Assembly (NCBI GenBank): GCA_947628675.1
Contig: CANRAR010000014.1
Coordinates: 1-35,957 of the forward strand
Direction: 5' to 3'
Length of the DNA: 35,957 bases
Source: an uncultured Clostridia bacterium
GTDB taxonomy: Bacteria; Bacillota; Clostridia; Christensenellales; Borkfalkiaceae
Shown: one piece after another, positions 16,908 to 24,544 of the stretch
Numbering within the stretch: the first letter of the stretch is position 1
How the letters are laid out: each line of letters starts with the position of its first letter
Made by a program: the position numbers and the translations under genes
The notes under the pieces: model-generated
What the model saw: the letters and a program-made list of their open reading frames with translations, nothing else
Database searches by the model: none
Told to the model about the DNA's origin: nothing

Positions 16908-19255
16908 AATTTTTCCTCCTGTCCGTCGTCCGCCGCTGCGACTTCGGCAGCCTCTTCGTGCGCCTCTTCCTCGGACATGGGTGCCTCGTTTTGCTTCACG
17001 GGGTGCTTCTTATTCCAAAACCAAATGCCCGCAATGGCCGCCGCCGCGACTGCCGCGAAGATGAACACCGTCCACCACCAACTGCCGATGAGGTAGATGG
17101 CCATGGCTGCCGTATACGAGGTGCACACCCAGAAGAGGAGCGTCCACTTGAACTTGCCCTTGGGCAGTTCCGCCCGCGCCGTGGCGCAAGCCGCAAAGCA
17201 GGGAATGGTGAGCATATTGAAGGCGATAAAGGCGATGAGCGCGGGGATCGTGATGCCCGTCTGCCCCATGAGGGTGATGACTTCGCTCACGCCCTCTTCT
17301 GTAGCCTCGAAGCCCGCCACGAGGGAGGCTGCGAGCGTCGAGAAGGTCGCAATGACGTTCTCCTTTGCAATGAGCCCCGTGATGGCGGCGACGGCGAACA
17401 CCCAGCCCGCGGCCCTACCCAGCTGCGAGCCGAACCCGAGCGGCGTGAAGAGCGGCTGGATGAACATCCCGATGCTCGCAAGGATGCTCGCGCCCATCTC
17501 CTCGTCCGGGAGGTACCGCCAATCCCACGAGAAGTGCGAGAGGAACCACACCACGATGGTGGAGGCGAGGATGATGGTGAACGCCTTCTTGACGAAGTGT
17601 TTGAGTTTATCCCACAGGTGGATCATCAGCCCCTTGAAGAGCGGCTTATGATAGGGCGGGAGTTCCATGATGAAGGGCGGCACGTCCCCCCGCATCGTCG
17701 TGGCGCGCATGAGAATGACCGTCGTCACGGCGACGAGAATGCCGAGAACGTACATCGAGAGCACGATGAGATCGACCATGGGCGCATCCGCCGCCCCCAA
17801 GATGCCGCCCGCGATCGCCGTGAGAATGGGCAACTTTGCGCCGCAGGAGAAGAACGGGATGACGCGCACCGTACTCGTTCGTTCGTTGTCGTCCGCGAGT
17901 GTCCGCGTGTTGATCATGGCGGGAATGGAGCACCCGAAGCCCATGATCATGGGCATGAACGCCCTGCCCGAGAGCCCGAAGCGGCGGAAAATTCGATCCA
18001 TAATGAACGCAATGCGCGCCATGTAGCCGCTATCCTCCAGAATGGAGAAGAACAGGAACAAAACGAGAATCTGCGGAATGAAACTGAGCACCGCGGCGAG
18101 GCCTTCCCAAACACCATTCACGATGAGCCCCGAGACCCACTCGGGCGCATTGGCGCAGGCCTCCTCGAAGCCCATGCCGACGAGCCCCGTCAGCCATCCC
18201 ATGAGATTTTGCAAGATGACCCCGGGCGAGAACAGCGCGCCGTCGTAGAAACAGGCGAGCAGTTGCACCCCGATGTTCTCCGTATCGTAGCCGAGGTCGG
18301 CAAGTGCGGGAAGCGGTGTGCCCGCGAGCGACGCCCAGCCGCTGATATAGAAGAAGTCCTCGGCGAACGTCACATGGAAGATGCAGAAGAGAATGACGAT
18401 GAAGATGGGGATGCCCCAAACTTTATGCGTCAGAATTTTATCCGCCTTGTCGCTCCGCGAGAGTTGTTCGCGGCGCTCCTTCCTGCGGTAGGCGGAGGAA
18501 TAGTTGGCGGAGATGTACTTATACCGCGCGTCGGCGACGACGGCCTCCAAATCGTCCCCGAAGGTGTCGTCCTGGAAGGTCGCTTTGAATTCGTCCACCA
18601 TGTTGACGAGTTCGGGGTGCATCCCCGTCTCGATCTCGTCCATCTCGGCGAGTTTGACGGCGTGGAAGAGCGGCGCACCCACCTTTGCGCCCTTTAAGGC
18701 GATGGTGACGTCCCGCACGAGGTGGGCGAGCGGAGAATCGTGCAGCACCGTCGTGCCCTCCCTCCCCTCTTTGGAGACGGAGATCGCCCTGTCCATGAGT
18801 TCCTTGATGCCCGTGCCGTGCAGGGCGGAGATAGCGACGACGGGCAGCCCTATCTTGCGTTCGAGTTCCTTGGCGTCGATCTGATCCCCCTGCTTTTCCA
18901 CGGCGTCCATCATGTTGAGCGCGATGATGACGGGCACATCGATCTCCATGAGTTGGGTCGTGAGGTACAGGTTTCTCTCGAGGTTGGTCGCATCCACGAC
19001 GTCGATGACGCAGTCGGGCTTCTCGTCGAGAATGAAGTTGCGCGAGATGACCTCCTCGGGCGTATACGGCGAGAGCGAATAGATGCCGGGAAGATCGACG
19101 ATCTTCACGGGTTCCTCCCCCTTCTTGTAGGTGCCCTCGCGCTTATCCACGGTGACGCCGGGCCAGTTCCCCACATACGCCGTCGAGCCCGTCAAGAGGT
19201 TGAAGAGCGTCGTCTTGCCGCAGTTGGGGTTGCCCGCCAAAGCGAAGTTTTTCAT
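16904..19255 (-). CDS. feoB: Ferrous iron transporter FeoB
   Basis: The 783-residue protein has the standard FeoB layout. The N-terminal G domain has G1 GNPNCGKT at 8-15, a VGNWPGVTVD switch at 28-37, DLPG at 54-57, NMMD at 114-117 and SAL at 143-145. A helical regulatory domain follows to about 270. A membrane domain with two Gate segments and a Pro/Cys-containing FeoB core completes it. The C-terminal tail is acidic (SEEEAHEEAAEVAAADDG). It imports Fe2+ across the membrane, driven or gated by nucleotide hydrolysis. Its ATG overlaps the upstream FeoA stop (ATGA). In this organism it feeds Fe-S proteins such as the PFOR encoded nearby. Confidence 0.97.
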   Translation of the reverse strand: MKNFALAGNPNCGKTTLFNLLTGSTAYVGNWPGVTVDKREGTYKKGEEPVKIVDLPGIYSLSPYTPEEVISRNFILDEKPDCVIDVVDATNLERNLYLTTQLMEIDVPVIIALNMMDAVEKQGDQIDAKELERKIGLPVVAISALHGTGIKELMDRAISVSKEGREGTTVLHDSPLAHLVRDVTIALKGAKVGAPLFHAVKLAEMDEIETGMHPELVNMVDEFKATFQDDTFGDDLEAVVADARYKYISANYSSAYRRKERREQLSRSDKADKILTHKVWGIPIFIVILFCIFHVTFAEDFFYISGWASLAGTPLPALADLGYDTENIGVQLLACFYDGALFSPGVILQNLMGWLTGLVGMGFEEACANAPEWVSGLIVNGVWEGLAAVLSFIPQILVLFLFFSILEDSGYMARIAFIMDRIFRRFGLSGRAFMPMIMGFGCSIPAMINTRTLADDNERTSTVRVIPFFSCGAKLPILTAIAGGILGAADAPMVDLIVLSMYVLGILVAVTTVILMRATTMRGDVPPFIMELPPYHKPLFKGLMIHLWDKLKHFVKKAFTIILASTIVVWFLSHFSWDWRYLPDEEMGASILASIGMFIQPLFTPLGFGSQLGRAAGWVFAVAAITGLIAKENVIATFSTLAASLVAGFEATEEGVSEVITLMGQTGITIPALIAFIAFNMLTIPCFAACATARAELPKGKFKWTLLFWVCTSYTAAMAIYLIGSWWWTVFIFAAVAAAAIAGIWFWNKKHPVKQNEAPMSEEEAHEEAAEVAAADDGQEEKL

Positions 19256-19488
19256 GCTTTCACCTCCATCGTCACGAGCCCCGCCTCCGACTTGCGCAGG
19301 GTAAGTTCATACCCACGGATGGTCACCTCAATGGGGTCGCCGAGGGGGGCGCGCTTGCGGAGCATGACCTCCGCGCCGGGCGTCACGCCCATATCGAAGA
19401 GGCGGCGACGGATCCTTCCCTCGCCCGCGACGGTCTTGATGACGCCCCTCTCTCCGATGGAAAATTCATCGAGTGTCTTGGTTGCCAT
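19252..19488 (-). CDS. feoA: FeoA-type SH3 protein, second copy
   Basis: The 78-residue FeoA-domain protein carries GERGVIKTV, RRRLFDMGVTPGAEV and GDPIEVTIRGYELTLRKSEA, all diagnostic of FeoA. The ATG at 19488 has GGAGG 12 nt upstream. It is the second of two FeoA genes, and its stop overlaps the FeoB start. FeoA binds the cytoplasmic side of FeoB and is needed for transport. Confidence 0.95.
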   Translation of the reverse strand: MATKTLDEFSIGERGVIKTVAGEGRIRRRLFDMGVTPGAEVMLRKRAPLGDPIEVTIRGYELTLRKSEAGLVTMEVKA

Positions 19489-19550
19489 AAAAAATTTGTT
19501 CCTCCATGGCAGATCGGCTCTTCGGCGCGTCTGCCCGATATTATCCAATA

Positions 19551-19763
19551 TTATCCAACGTAAATGTGGGAAGCGATATTCCGATCGAGGGCGAGCCTGC
19601 CCTCCTTCACGCGGCACACGGTGCTCCCGCCGCTCGCGGAGAGCACGGTGATCGTCCCCTGCACGAGGACGCCCAAATTTGACAAATGCTTTTTGGTTTT
19701 GTCGTCGGCGACGATCTTCACGATGGTCACCTCCTGCCCGATGGGCGCGAGTACTAACGGCAT
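19551..19763 (-). CDS. feoA: FeoA-type SH3 protein, first copy
   Basis: The 70-residue FeoA-like protein (IGQEVTIVKIVADDKTKKHL, then LGVLVQGTITVLSASGG) is shorter and more diverged than the second copy. The ATG at 19763 follows AAGGAGA. One of the three palindromes lies directly upstream, so a bound protein or an RNA hairpin there could block this ribosome site. Two FeoA genes before FeoB are common in clostridia. The division of labour is unknown. Confidence 0.92.
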   Translation of the reverse strand: MPLVLAPIGQEVTIVKIVADDKTKKHLSNLGVLVQGTITVLSASGGSTVCRVKEGRLALDRNIASHIYVG

Positions 19764-19775
19764 AGATCTCCTTCG

Positions 19776-19793
19776 AGTTCGCCATTGCGAACT
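19776..19793. promoter_or_regulatory. feo palindrome 1, next to the ribosome site
   Basis: AGTTCGC-AATG-GCGAACT (minus strand), with 7-bp arms and a 4-nt centre. It ends 4 nt before AAGGAGA of the first feoA. It is identical to the copies at 19810 and 19893. Confidence 0.85.
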
Positions 19794-19809
19794 TCATCTC
19801 CGAAAAAAC

Positions 19810-19827
19810 AGTTCGCCATTGCGAACT
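19810..19827. promoter_or_regulatory. feo palindrome 2, just past the transcription start
   Basis: The same 18 bp as palindrome 1, beginning 10 nt past the -10 box, at about +3 to +20. This is a typical repressor position. Confidence 0.85.
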
Positions 19828-19836
19828 TACGGGCAT

Positions 19837-19865
19837 ATTGTATCAGAAACATTTCACTCTGTCAA
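19837..19865 (-). promoter_or_regulatory. Sigma-A promoter of the feo operon
   Basis: On the minus strand a perfect TTGACA (19865-19860), a 17-nt spacer and TACAAT (19842-19837). It is bracketed by palindromes 2 and 3. Confidence 0.88.
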
Positions 19866-19892
19866 CTGTTTGAACGCCGTTTTTACAAAAAA

Positions 19893-19910
19893 AGTTCGCC
19901 ATTGCGAACT
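19893..19910. promoter_or_regulatory. feo palindrome 3, upstream and flanked by A/T tracts
   Basis: The same 18 bp, 27 nt upstream of the -35 box, flanked by A7 on the left and T7 on the right of the plus strand. With these tracts it also looks like a bidirectional terminator between the feo operon and the plus-strand XRE genes. Confidence 0.8.
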
Positions 19911-19981
19911 TTTTTTCTGCGCCCTCTCTCGGAATATTCTTCATTATAATTCCAATTCGGCATAATATCGATAAAACGCCG

Positions 19982-19990
19982 TGCTATACT
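19982..19990 (+). promoter_or_regulatory. Extended -10 promoter of the XRE pair
   Basis: TGCTATACT fits an extended -10 (TGn then TATACT). No good -35 is seen 17 nt upstream. The start codon follows 22 nt later. Confidence 0.5.
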
Positions 19991-20012
19991 TCCAAATGAG
20001 AAGTAAAAAGCC

Positions 20013-20258
20013 ATGAAACCGAGAAAGAATTACGGAACAAGCAACCGCATCGGCAAAAATGTGGAACAACTCCGCCTTGTGCGCGGCATCAGCCAAAAGG
20101 ACTTCATCGCGCGGTTACAGACGGACGGGCTCGACATCAACCCCACGAGTTATTCCAAACTCGAGGGGCAACATCGCATTGCGACGGACGCCGAAGTGTT
20201 TACGATCGCAAAGGCGCTCGGCGTTCCCATGGAGGCGCTCTTTTCCGCGGAAAAGTAG
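20013..20258 (+). CDS. Small XRE-type HTH protein (first of two)
   Basis: The 81-residue protein is essentially one XRE/Cro helix-turn-helix domain: NVEQLRLVRGISQKDFIARL, then SYSKLEGQHRIATDAEVFTIAKALGV. It has no ligand-binding domain. The ribosome site (GAGAAG) is weak. It diverges from the feo operon, sharing the intergenic region with palindrome 3. It could therefore regulate feo or its own pair, but nothing in the sequence proves this. Confidence 0.85.
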   Translation: MKPRKNYGTSNRIGKNVEQLRLVRGISQKDFIARLQTDGLDINPTSYSKLEGQHRIATDAEVFTIAKALGVPMEALFSAEK

Positions 20259-20274
20259 AACAAATACTGACGGC

Positions 20275-20514
20275 ATGAAACTTTGCGAAGCGATTTCAAA
20301 ACGTTTAAGGGAGCTCATGAAGGAGCGCAAACTGACGCAATACGCTCTTGCTATGAAAACGGGCGTTTCGCAGTCAACGATCAGCGCGGTGGTGCGCTCC
20401 TTGCACGATAATCCAAGCGTGACGTTGCTCTACGAGATCACCGCGGGGCTCGACATCACGTTGTCCGAATTCTTCGCCTCTCCCCTCTTCCGCTACGAAA
20501 ATATCATCGATTGA
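20275..20514 (+). CDS. Small XRE-type HTH protein (second of two)
   Basis: The 79-residue protein has the XRE core AISKRLRELMKERKLTQYAL, then TGVSQSTISAVVRSLHDNPSVTLLYEITAGLDITLSEFF. It starts 16 nt after the first XRE stop, with no clear ribosome site, so translation may depend on the gene before it. The two proteins are not close copies of each other. Confidence 0.85.
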   Translation: MKLCEAISKRLRELMKERKLTQYALAMKTGVSQSTISAVVRSLHDNPSVTLLYEITAGLDITLSEFFASPLFRYENIID

Positions 20515-20539
20515 CCTCACATCATTTTCTCATATCGTC

Positions 20540-20576
20540 CGTCCGCCCCGCACCGTACGCGGGGCGGACGCATTTT
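20540..20576 (+). terminator. Terminator after the XRE pair
   Basis: CGTCCGCCCCGC and GCGGGGCGGACG form a perfect 12-bp stem with a 7-nt loop, followed by CATTTTC. It lies 26 nt after the stop. Confidence 0.78.
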
Positions 20577-20640
20577 CTCCCCTCACGCGTACGCGCGCGT
20601 CGCGCCCATTAAAAAATGCAAAATATTTTCACGCGCGCCC

Positions 20641-20669
20641 TTGACTTCCCAAATAAAATGCAATATAAT
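20641..20669 (+). promoter_or_regulatory. Sigma-A promoter of the PFOR gene
   Basis: TTGACT (20641-20646), a 17-nt spacer and a perfect TATAAT (20664-20669). The leader of about 65 nt can form a hairpin (GGCGAAAAAC with GTTTTTTGCC, near 20679-20702) before the GGAGG. Confidence 0.85.
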
Positions 20670-20742
20670 GATTTCGGCGGCGAAAAACCGGCTGTTTTTT
20701 GCCGTGCTTTCTACATGAAAAACAATTTTTGGAGGTTTTTTG

Positions 20743-23700
20743 ATGACAAAGATGACGATTGACGGCAACACCGCCGCCTCGCACGTCGCTTACGCATTCA
20801 GCGAAGTGGCGGCGATCTACCCCATCACCCCCTCCTCGCCGATGGCAGAATCGGCAGACGAGTGGGCGACGCAGGGCAGAGTGAATATGTGGGGACAGAA
20901 ACTCCGCATCACCGAGATGCAGTCGGAAGGCGGCGCCGCGGGCGCCGTGCACGGCTCCCTTGCCGCGGGCGCTCTCACCACGACGTACACCGCCTCGCAG
21001 GGGCTTCTTTTGATGATCCCCAATATGTACAAGATCTCGGGCGAACTTCTCCCCATGGTCATGCACGTTTCGGCACGTGCCCTTGCGGCGCACTCGCTGA
21101 ACATCTTCGGCGACCATGCCGACGTCATGGCGTGCCGTCAGACGGGCTTTGCGATGATCGCCTCCTGCTCCGTGCAGGAAGTCATGGATCTCGCCACCGT
21201 CGCGCACCTTGCAACGCTCCGCGCCCGTGTGCCCTTCCTCTCCTTCTTCGACGGCTTCCGCACCTCCCACGAGGTCTCCAAGATCGACGCCATCGACTAT
21301 GACGAGATGAAGGCGCTCTTCGATAAGAAGGGGCTTGCCAAGGACGTAGCCGAATTCAAGGCGCGCGCCCTCAACCCCGAGCACCCCGTCCAGCGCGGCA
21401 CGGCGCAGAACGGCGACACCTACTTCCAGAACAGGGAGACGGCGAACAGTTACTACGCGGCGACCCCCGCCATCGTGCAGGAGATGATGGACGAAGTCTC
21501 CGCCCTCACGGGCAGGAGTTACCACCTCTTCGACTATGTGGGCGCGCCCGATGCAAAACACGTCATCGTCATCATGGGCTCCGGTGCGGAGACCGTGGAA
21601 GAGTCCATCAACAAACTCAACGCGAAGGGCAAGAAGTATGGCCTCATCAAAGTCCGCCTGTACCGTCCCTTCGTCGCCGACGCCTTCGTCGCAGCCATTC
21701 CCAAGACCTGCAAGAAGATCGCCGTCTTGGATAGGACGAAGGAGCCCGGCTCCCTCGGCGAGCCCCTCTACCTCGACGTGTGCACCGCGCTCCTCGAAAA
21801 GGGCGTCAAGAACATTCAGGTCGTCGGCGGCAGATACGGCCTCGGTTCCAAGGAGTTCAATCCCTCCATGGTGCTCTCCATCTATAAGAACCTTGAGCAG
21901 AAGGAGCCCAAGAACCACTTCACCGTCGGCATCTATGAGGATGTGACGAACAGTTCTTTGGACTTCTCCGAGAAGTTCGATGCCGCGCCTGCGGGCTCCA
22001 CTTCGGCGAAGTTCTACGGCCTCGGCTCGGACGGCACCGTCGGCGCCAACAAGAACAGCATCAAGATCATCGGCGACCACACCGATATGTACGCGCAGGC
22101 CTACTTCTTCTACGACAGCAAGAAGTCGGGCGGCATCACCGTCTCGCACCTCCGCTTCGGCAAGACGCCCATCCAGAGCGAATACCTCATCGACGCGGCG
22201 GACTTCATCGCCTGCCACAACCCCTCGTACGTCATCCGCTACGACATGACGAGCGACTTGAAGAAGGGCGGCAGTTTCCTTCTCAACTGCCCGTGGACGA
22301 CGGTCAAGGATCTCGAAAAGAACCTGCCCGCCAAGATGAAGAACGCCCTCGCCCAGAAGAAGGCGAAACTGTACGTCATCGACGCCATCAAGATCGCGCG
22401 CAAGTTGGGGCTCGGCGGCAGAACCAACACCATTCTGCAATCGGCGTTCTTCCTCATCAACGAGCAGATCATGCCCTACACCGACGCCGTCGAATACATG
22501 AAGAAGATGGCATATAAGTCCTTCGCAAGAAAGGGCGACGCCATCGTGCAGATGAACTACAACGCCATCGACAGCGCGAAGGCCAATTTGAAGCAGATCC
22601 GCATCCCCGCCTCGTGGAAGACGACGACGGAGGGCGCGGAGATGGTCAAACTCGCCGACAACGAATACTTCAAGAGCGTCATCGCTCCCATCCTCGCCCT
22701 CGAGGGCGACAAACTCCCCTCCTCGGCATTCAATGCGGACGGCTCCGTCCCCACGGGAACGACGAAGTACGAAAAGCGCGGCGTCGCCGTCATGGTGCCC
22801 AAGTGGGTGAAGGAAAACTGCGTCCAGTGCAACCAGTGCTCCTTCGTCTGCCCTCACGCCTGCATCCGTCCCGCCCTCGTCGCGGCGGGCGCCGAGAAGC
22901 CCGAAGCGTTTGAAACCAAGCCCGCAACGGGCATCCCCGGCTACGAGTTCAGAATGCAGGTGAGCCCGCTCGACTGTATGGGCTGCGGCGTCTGCGCCGA
23001 AGTCTGCCCCGGCATGAAGGGCAACAAGGCGCTCGTCATGGTGCCGTTTGCCGAACTCGAGGAGAAAGAGGCGAAGAATTGGAACTACGCCGTCGATCTC
23101 CCCGAAGCCGACCTTTCCAATGTCAAGATGGCGGACGTCAAGAAGTCGCAGTTCACTCCGTCCCTCTTCGAGTTCTCGGGCGCCTGCGCAGGCTGCGGCG
23201 AAACGCCCTACGTGAAGGTCGTCACCCAGCTCTTCGGCGACAGAATGATCGTCGCCAACGCCACGGGTTGCTCGTCCATCTACGGCGGCTCCTCCCCCAC
23301 CTGCCCCTACACGACGAACAAGCAGGGCAAGGGGCCCGCTTGGGCGAACTCCCTGTTTGAAGACAACGCCGAATTCGGCTACGGGATGCACCTCGCCTAC
23401 AAGGCGCGCCGTACCGCCCTCGCCGAGAAGGTCACAAAACTCGCCGAGATGTGGAAGGAATATCCCGAGTGCGTGAAGCCCCTCACCGATTGGCTGGAGG
23501 CCATCGGCGAAGCGGAGGCGAGCAAGACGGCAGCCGCCGCCCTCGTCAAGGAACTCGAAGAGTGCCGCAAGGAGTGCGAAGGCGAAGAACTCGCTCTCGT
23601 CGATGAGATCCTCGCCGATAAAGATTGCCTCGTCAAGCCGTCCTTCTGGATCATCGGCGGCGACGGCTGGGCGTACGACATCGGCTACGGCGGCCTCGAC

Positions 23701-24282
23701 CACGTGCTTGCGAGCGGGGAAGACGTCAACGTCCTCGTCCTCGATACCGAGGTGTACTCCAACACGGGCGGTCAGGCAAGTAAGTCCACCCCCATCGGCG
23801 CCGTTGCGAAGTTCGCATCGAGCGGCAAGCGCGTCAAGAAGAAGGATCTCGGCATGATCGCCGCCTCCTACGGCTACGTGTACGTCGCGCAGGTCGCCAT
23901 GGGCGCCGATAAGGGTCAGCTCGTCAAGGCGCTCAAAGAGGCGGAAGCCTACAAGGGGCCGTCCCTCATCATCGCGTATGCTCCCTGCATCAATCACGGC
24001 ATCAATATGACGAAGTCCCAGCAGGAAGAGAAGAACGCGGTCGAGTGCGGCTATTGGCAGCTCTACCGTTACAATCCCGAACTCGCGGCGAAGGGCGAAA
24101 ATCCCTTCACGCTGGATAGCAAGGATCCGACGGGCGACTATCAGGCATTCATTTTGGGCGAAACGCGCTACGCGTCCCTCAAAAAGACGCAGCCCGCCGT
24201 CGCCGAAGAACTCTTCAAGAAGACGGAGGAGAGCTCCAAGGAGCGCCTCGCCGGCTACAAGAAGATGGCAGGCAGAGAATAA
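20743..24282 (+). CDS. nifJ: Pyruvate:ferredoxin (flavodoxin) oxidoreductase
   Basis: The 1179-residue single-chain enzyme converts pyruvate, CoA and oxidised ferredoxin to acetyl-CoA, CO2 and reduced ferredoxin. The start is ATG 20743, with GGAGG 7 nt upstream; a TTG just before it is less likely. The order of domains is as usual. YPITPSSPMAE near residue 26 opens the pyruvate/TPP domain. Two 4Fe-4S motifs follow: CVQCNQCSFVCPHAC from about 693 and CMGCGVCAEVCPG from about 745. The C-terminal TPP domain has CAGCGE from about 815, GDGWAYDIG near 973 and NTGGQASKSTP. All cluster ligands are present and the length is standard. The gene is monocistronic between a strong promoter and a terminator. 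It is the main source of low-potential electrons visible here. Confidence 0.98.
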   Translation: MTKMTIDGNTAASHVAYAFSEVAAIYPITPSSPMAESADEWATQGRVNMWGQKLRITEMQSEGGAAGAVHGSLAAGALTTTYTASQGLLLMIPNMYKISGELLPMVMHVSARALAAHSLNIFGDHADVMACRQTGFAMIASCSVQEVMDLATVAHLATLRARVPFLSFFDGFRTSHEVSKIDAIDYDEMKALFDKKGLAKDVAEFKARALNPEHPVQRGTAQNGDTYFQNRETANSYYAATPAIVQEMMDEVSALTGRSYHLFDYVGAPDAKHVIVIMGSGAETVEESINKLNAKGKKYGLIKVRLYRPFVADAFVAAIPKTCKKIAVLDRTKEPGSLGEPLYLDVCTALLEKGVKNIQVVGGRYGLGSKEFNPSMVLSIYKNLEQKEPKNHFTVGIYEDVTNSSLDFSEKFDAAPAGSTSAKFYGLGSDGTVGANKNSIKIIGDHTDMYAQAYFFYDSKKSGGITVSHLRFGKTPIQSEYLIDAADFIACHNPSYVIRYDMTSDLKKGGSFLLNCPWTTVKDLEKNLPAKMKNALAQKKAKLYVIDAIKIARKLGLGGRTNTILQSAFFLINEQIMPYTDAVEYMKKMAYKSFARKGDAIVQMNYNAIDSAKANLKQIRIPASWKTTTEGAEMVKLADNEYFKSVIAPILALEGDKLPSSAFNADGSVPTGTTKYEKRGVAVMVPKWVKENCVQCNQCSFVCPHACIRPALVAAGAEKPEAFETKPATGIPGYEFRMQVSPLDCMGCGVCAEVCPGMKGNKALVMVPFAELEEKEAKNWNYAVDLPEADLSNVKMADVKKSQFTPSLFEFSGACAGCGETPYVKVVTQLFGDRMIVANATGCSSIYGGSSPTCPYTTNKQGKGPAWANSLFEDNAEFGYGMHLAYKARRTALAEKVTKLAEMWKEYPECVKPLTDWLEAIGEAEASKTAAAALVKELEECRKECEGEELALVDEILADKDCLVKPSFWIIGGDGWAYDIGYGGLDHVLASGEDVNVLVLDTEVYSNTGGQASKSTPIGAVAKFASSGKRVKKKDLGMIAASYGYVYVAQVAMGADKGQLVKALKEAEAYKGPSLIIAYAPCINHGINMTKSQQEEKNAVECGYWQLYRYNPELAAKGENPFTLDSKDPTGDYQAFILGETRYASLKKTQPAVAEELFKKTEESSKERLAGYKKMAGRE

Positions 24283-24295
24283 TTCTTCCGAAAAG

Positions 24296-24328
24296 ACTGC
24301 CCTCTCCTCGGGGAGGGCAGTTTCTTTT
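24296..24328 (+). terminator. Rho-independent terminator of the PFOR gene
   Basis: ACTGCCCTC and GAGGGCAGT (9 bp) around an 8-nt loop, followed by TTCTTTTT, 13 nt after the stop codon. Confidence 0.92.
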
Positions 24329-24370
24329 TGCTCTCCCCATACTGTCCCCTGCCCTGCCCCACTCCACGAC

Positions 24371-24402
24371 AAAAAAGAACGATTGCAAGGCCGTTCTTTT
24401 TT
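24371..24402. terminator. Second, bidirectional terminator hairpin
   Basis: AAAAAAGAACG and CGTTCTTTTTT pair over 11 bp around a 10-nt loop. The A and T tracts make it usable on either strand. It backs up the PFOR terminator. Confidence 0.82.
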
Positions 24403-24404
24403 TG

Positions 24405-24471
24405 TCCCTCCTCATACCGAGGCGGCGGTTCCGTCCGCCATTGCGGACGGAACCGCCGCCGAGTGTATCTT
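24405..24471 (+). repeat. Conserved-flank hairpin element, copy E1
   Basis: The left flank is TCCCTCCTCATACCGA. The perfect 18-bp stem GGCGGCGGTTCCGTCCGC (24421-24438) pairs with 24443-24460 around the loop CATT. The right flank is GAGTGTATCTT. The flanks match the elements at 25702, 30028 and 31864, while the stem sequence differs. Confidence 0.85.
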
Positions 24472-24491
24472 GCCAAACCCTTGTAAACCTA

Positions 24492-24520
24492 TTGACAACC
24501 CCGTCTTTCTGTGTTATACT
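24492..24520 (+). promoter_or_regulatory. Sigma-A promoter of the YugP-like gene
   Basis: A perfect TTGACA (24492-24497), a 17-nt spacer and TATACT (24515-24520), 24 nt before the ATG. Confidence 0.85.
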
Positions 24521-24544
24521 GCCCGAAAAGGAAAGGAGGCCACC

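Noticed and set aside
19893-19910. feo palindrome 3 as only a terminator
   Set aside because: The A7/T7 flanks fit a terminator, but the core is identical to two other copies at operator positions, so a pure terminator role is not enough.
20629-24372. A 1247-codon open frame on the minus strand opposite the PFOR gene
   Set aside because: It is antisense to an unmistakable PFOR gene, has no ribosome site and gives a compositionally biased translation. Strong third-position GC bias keeps the opposite frame open.
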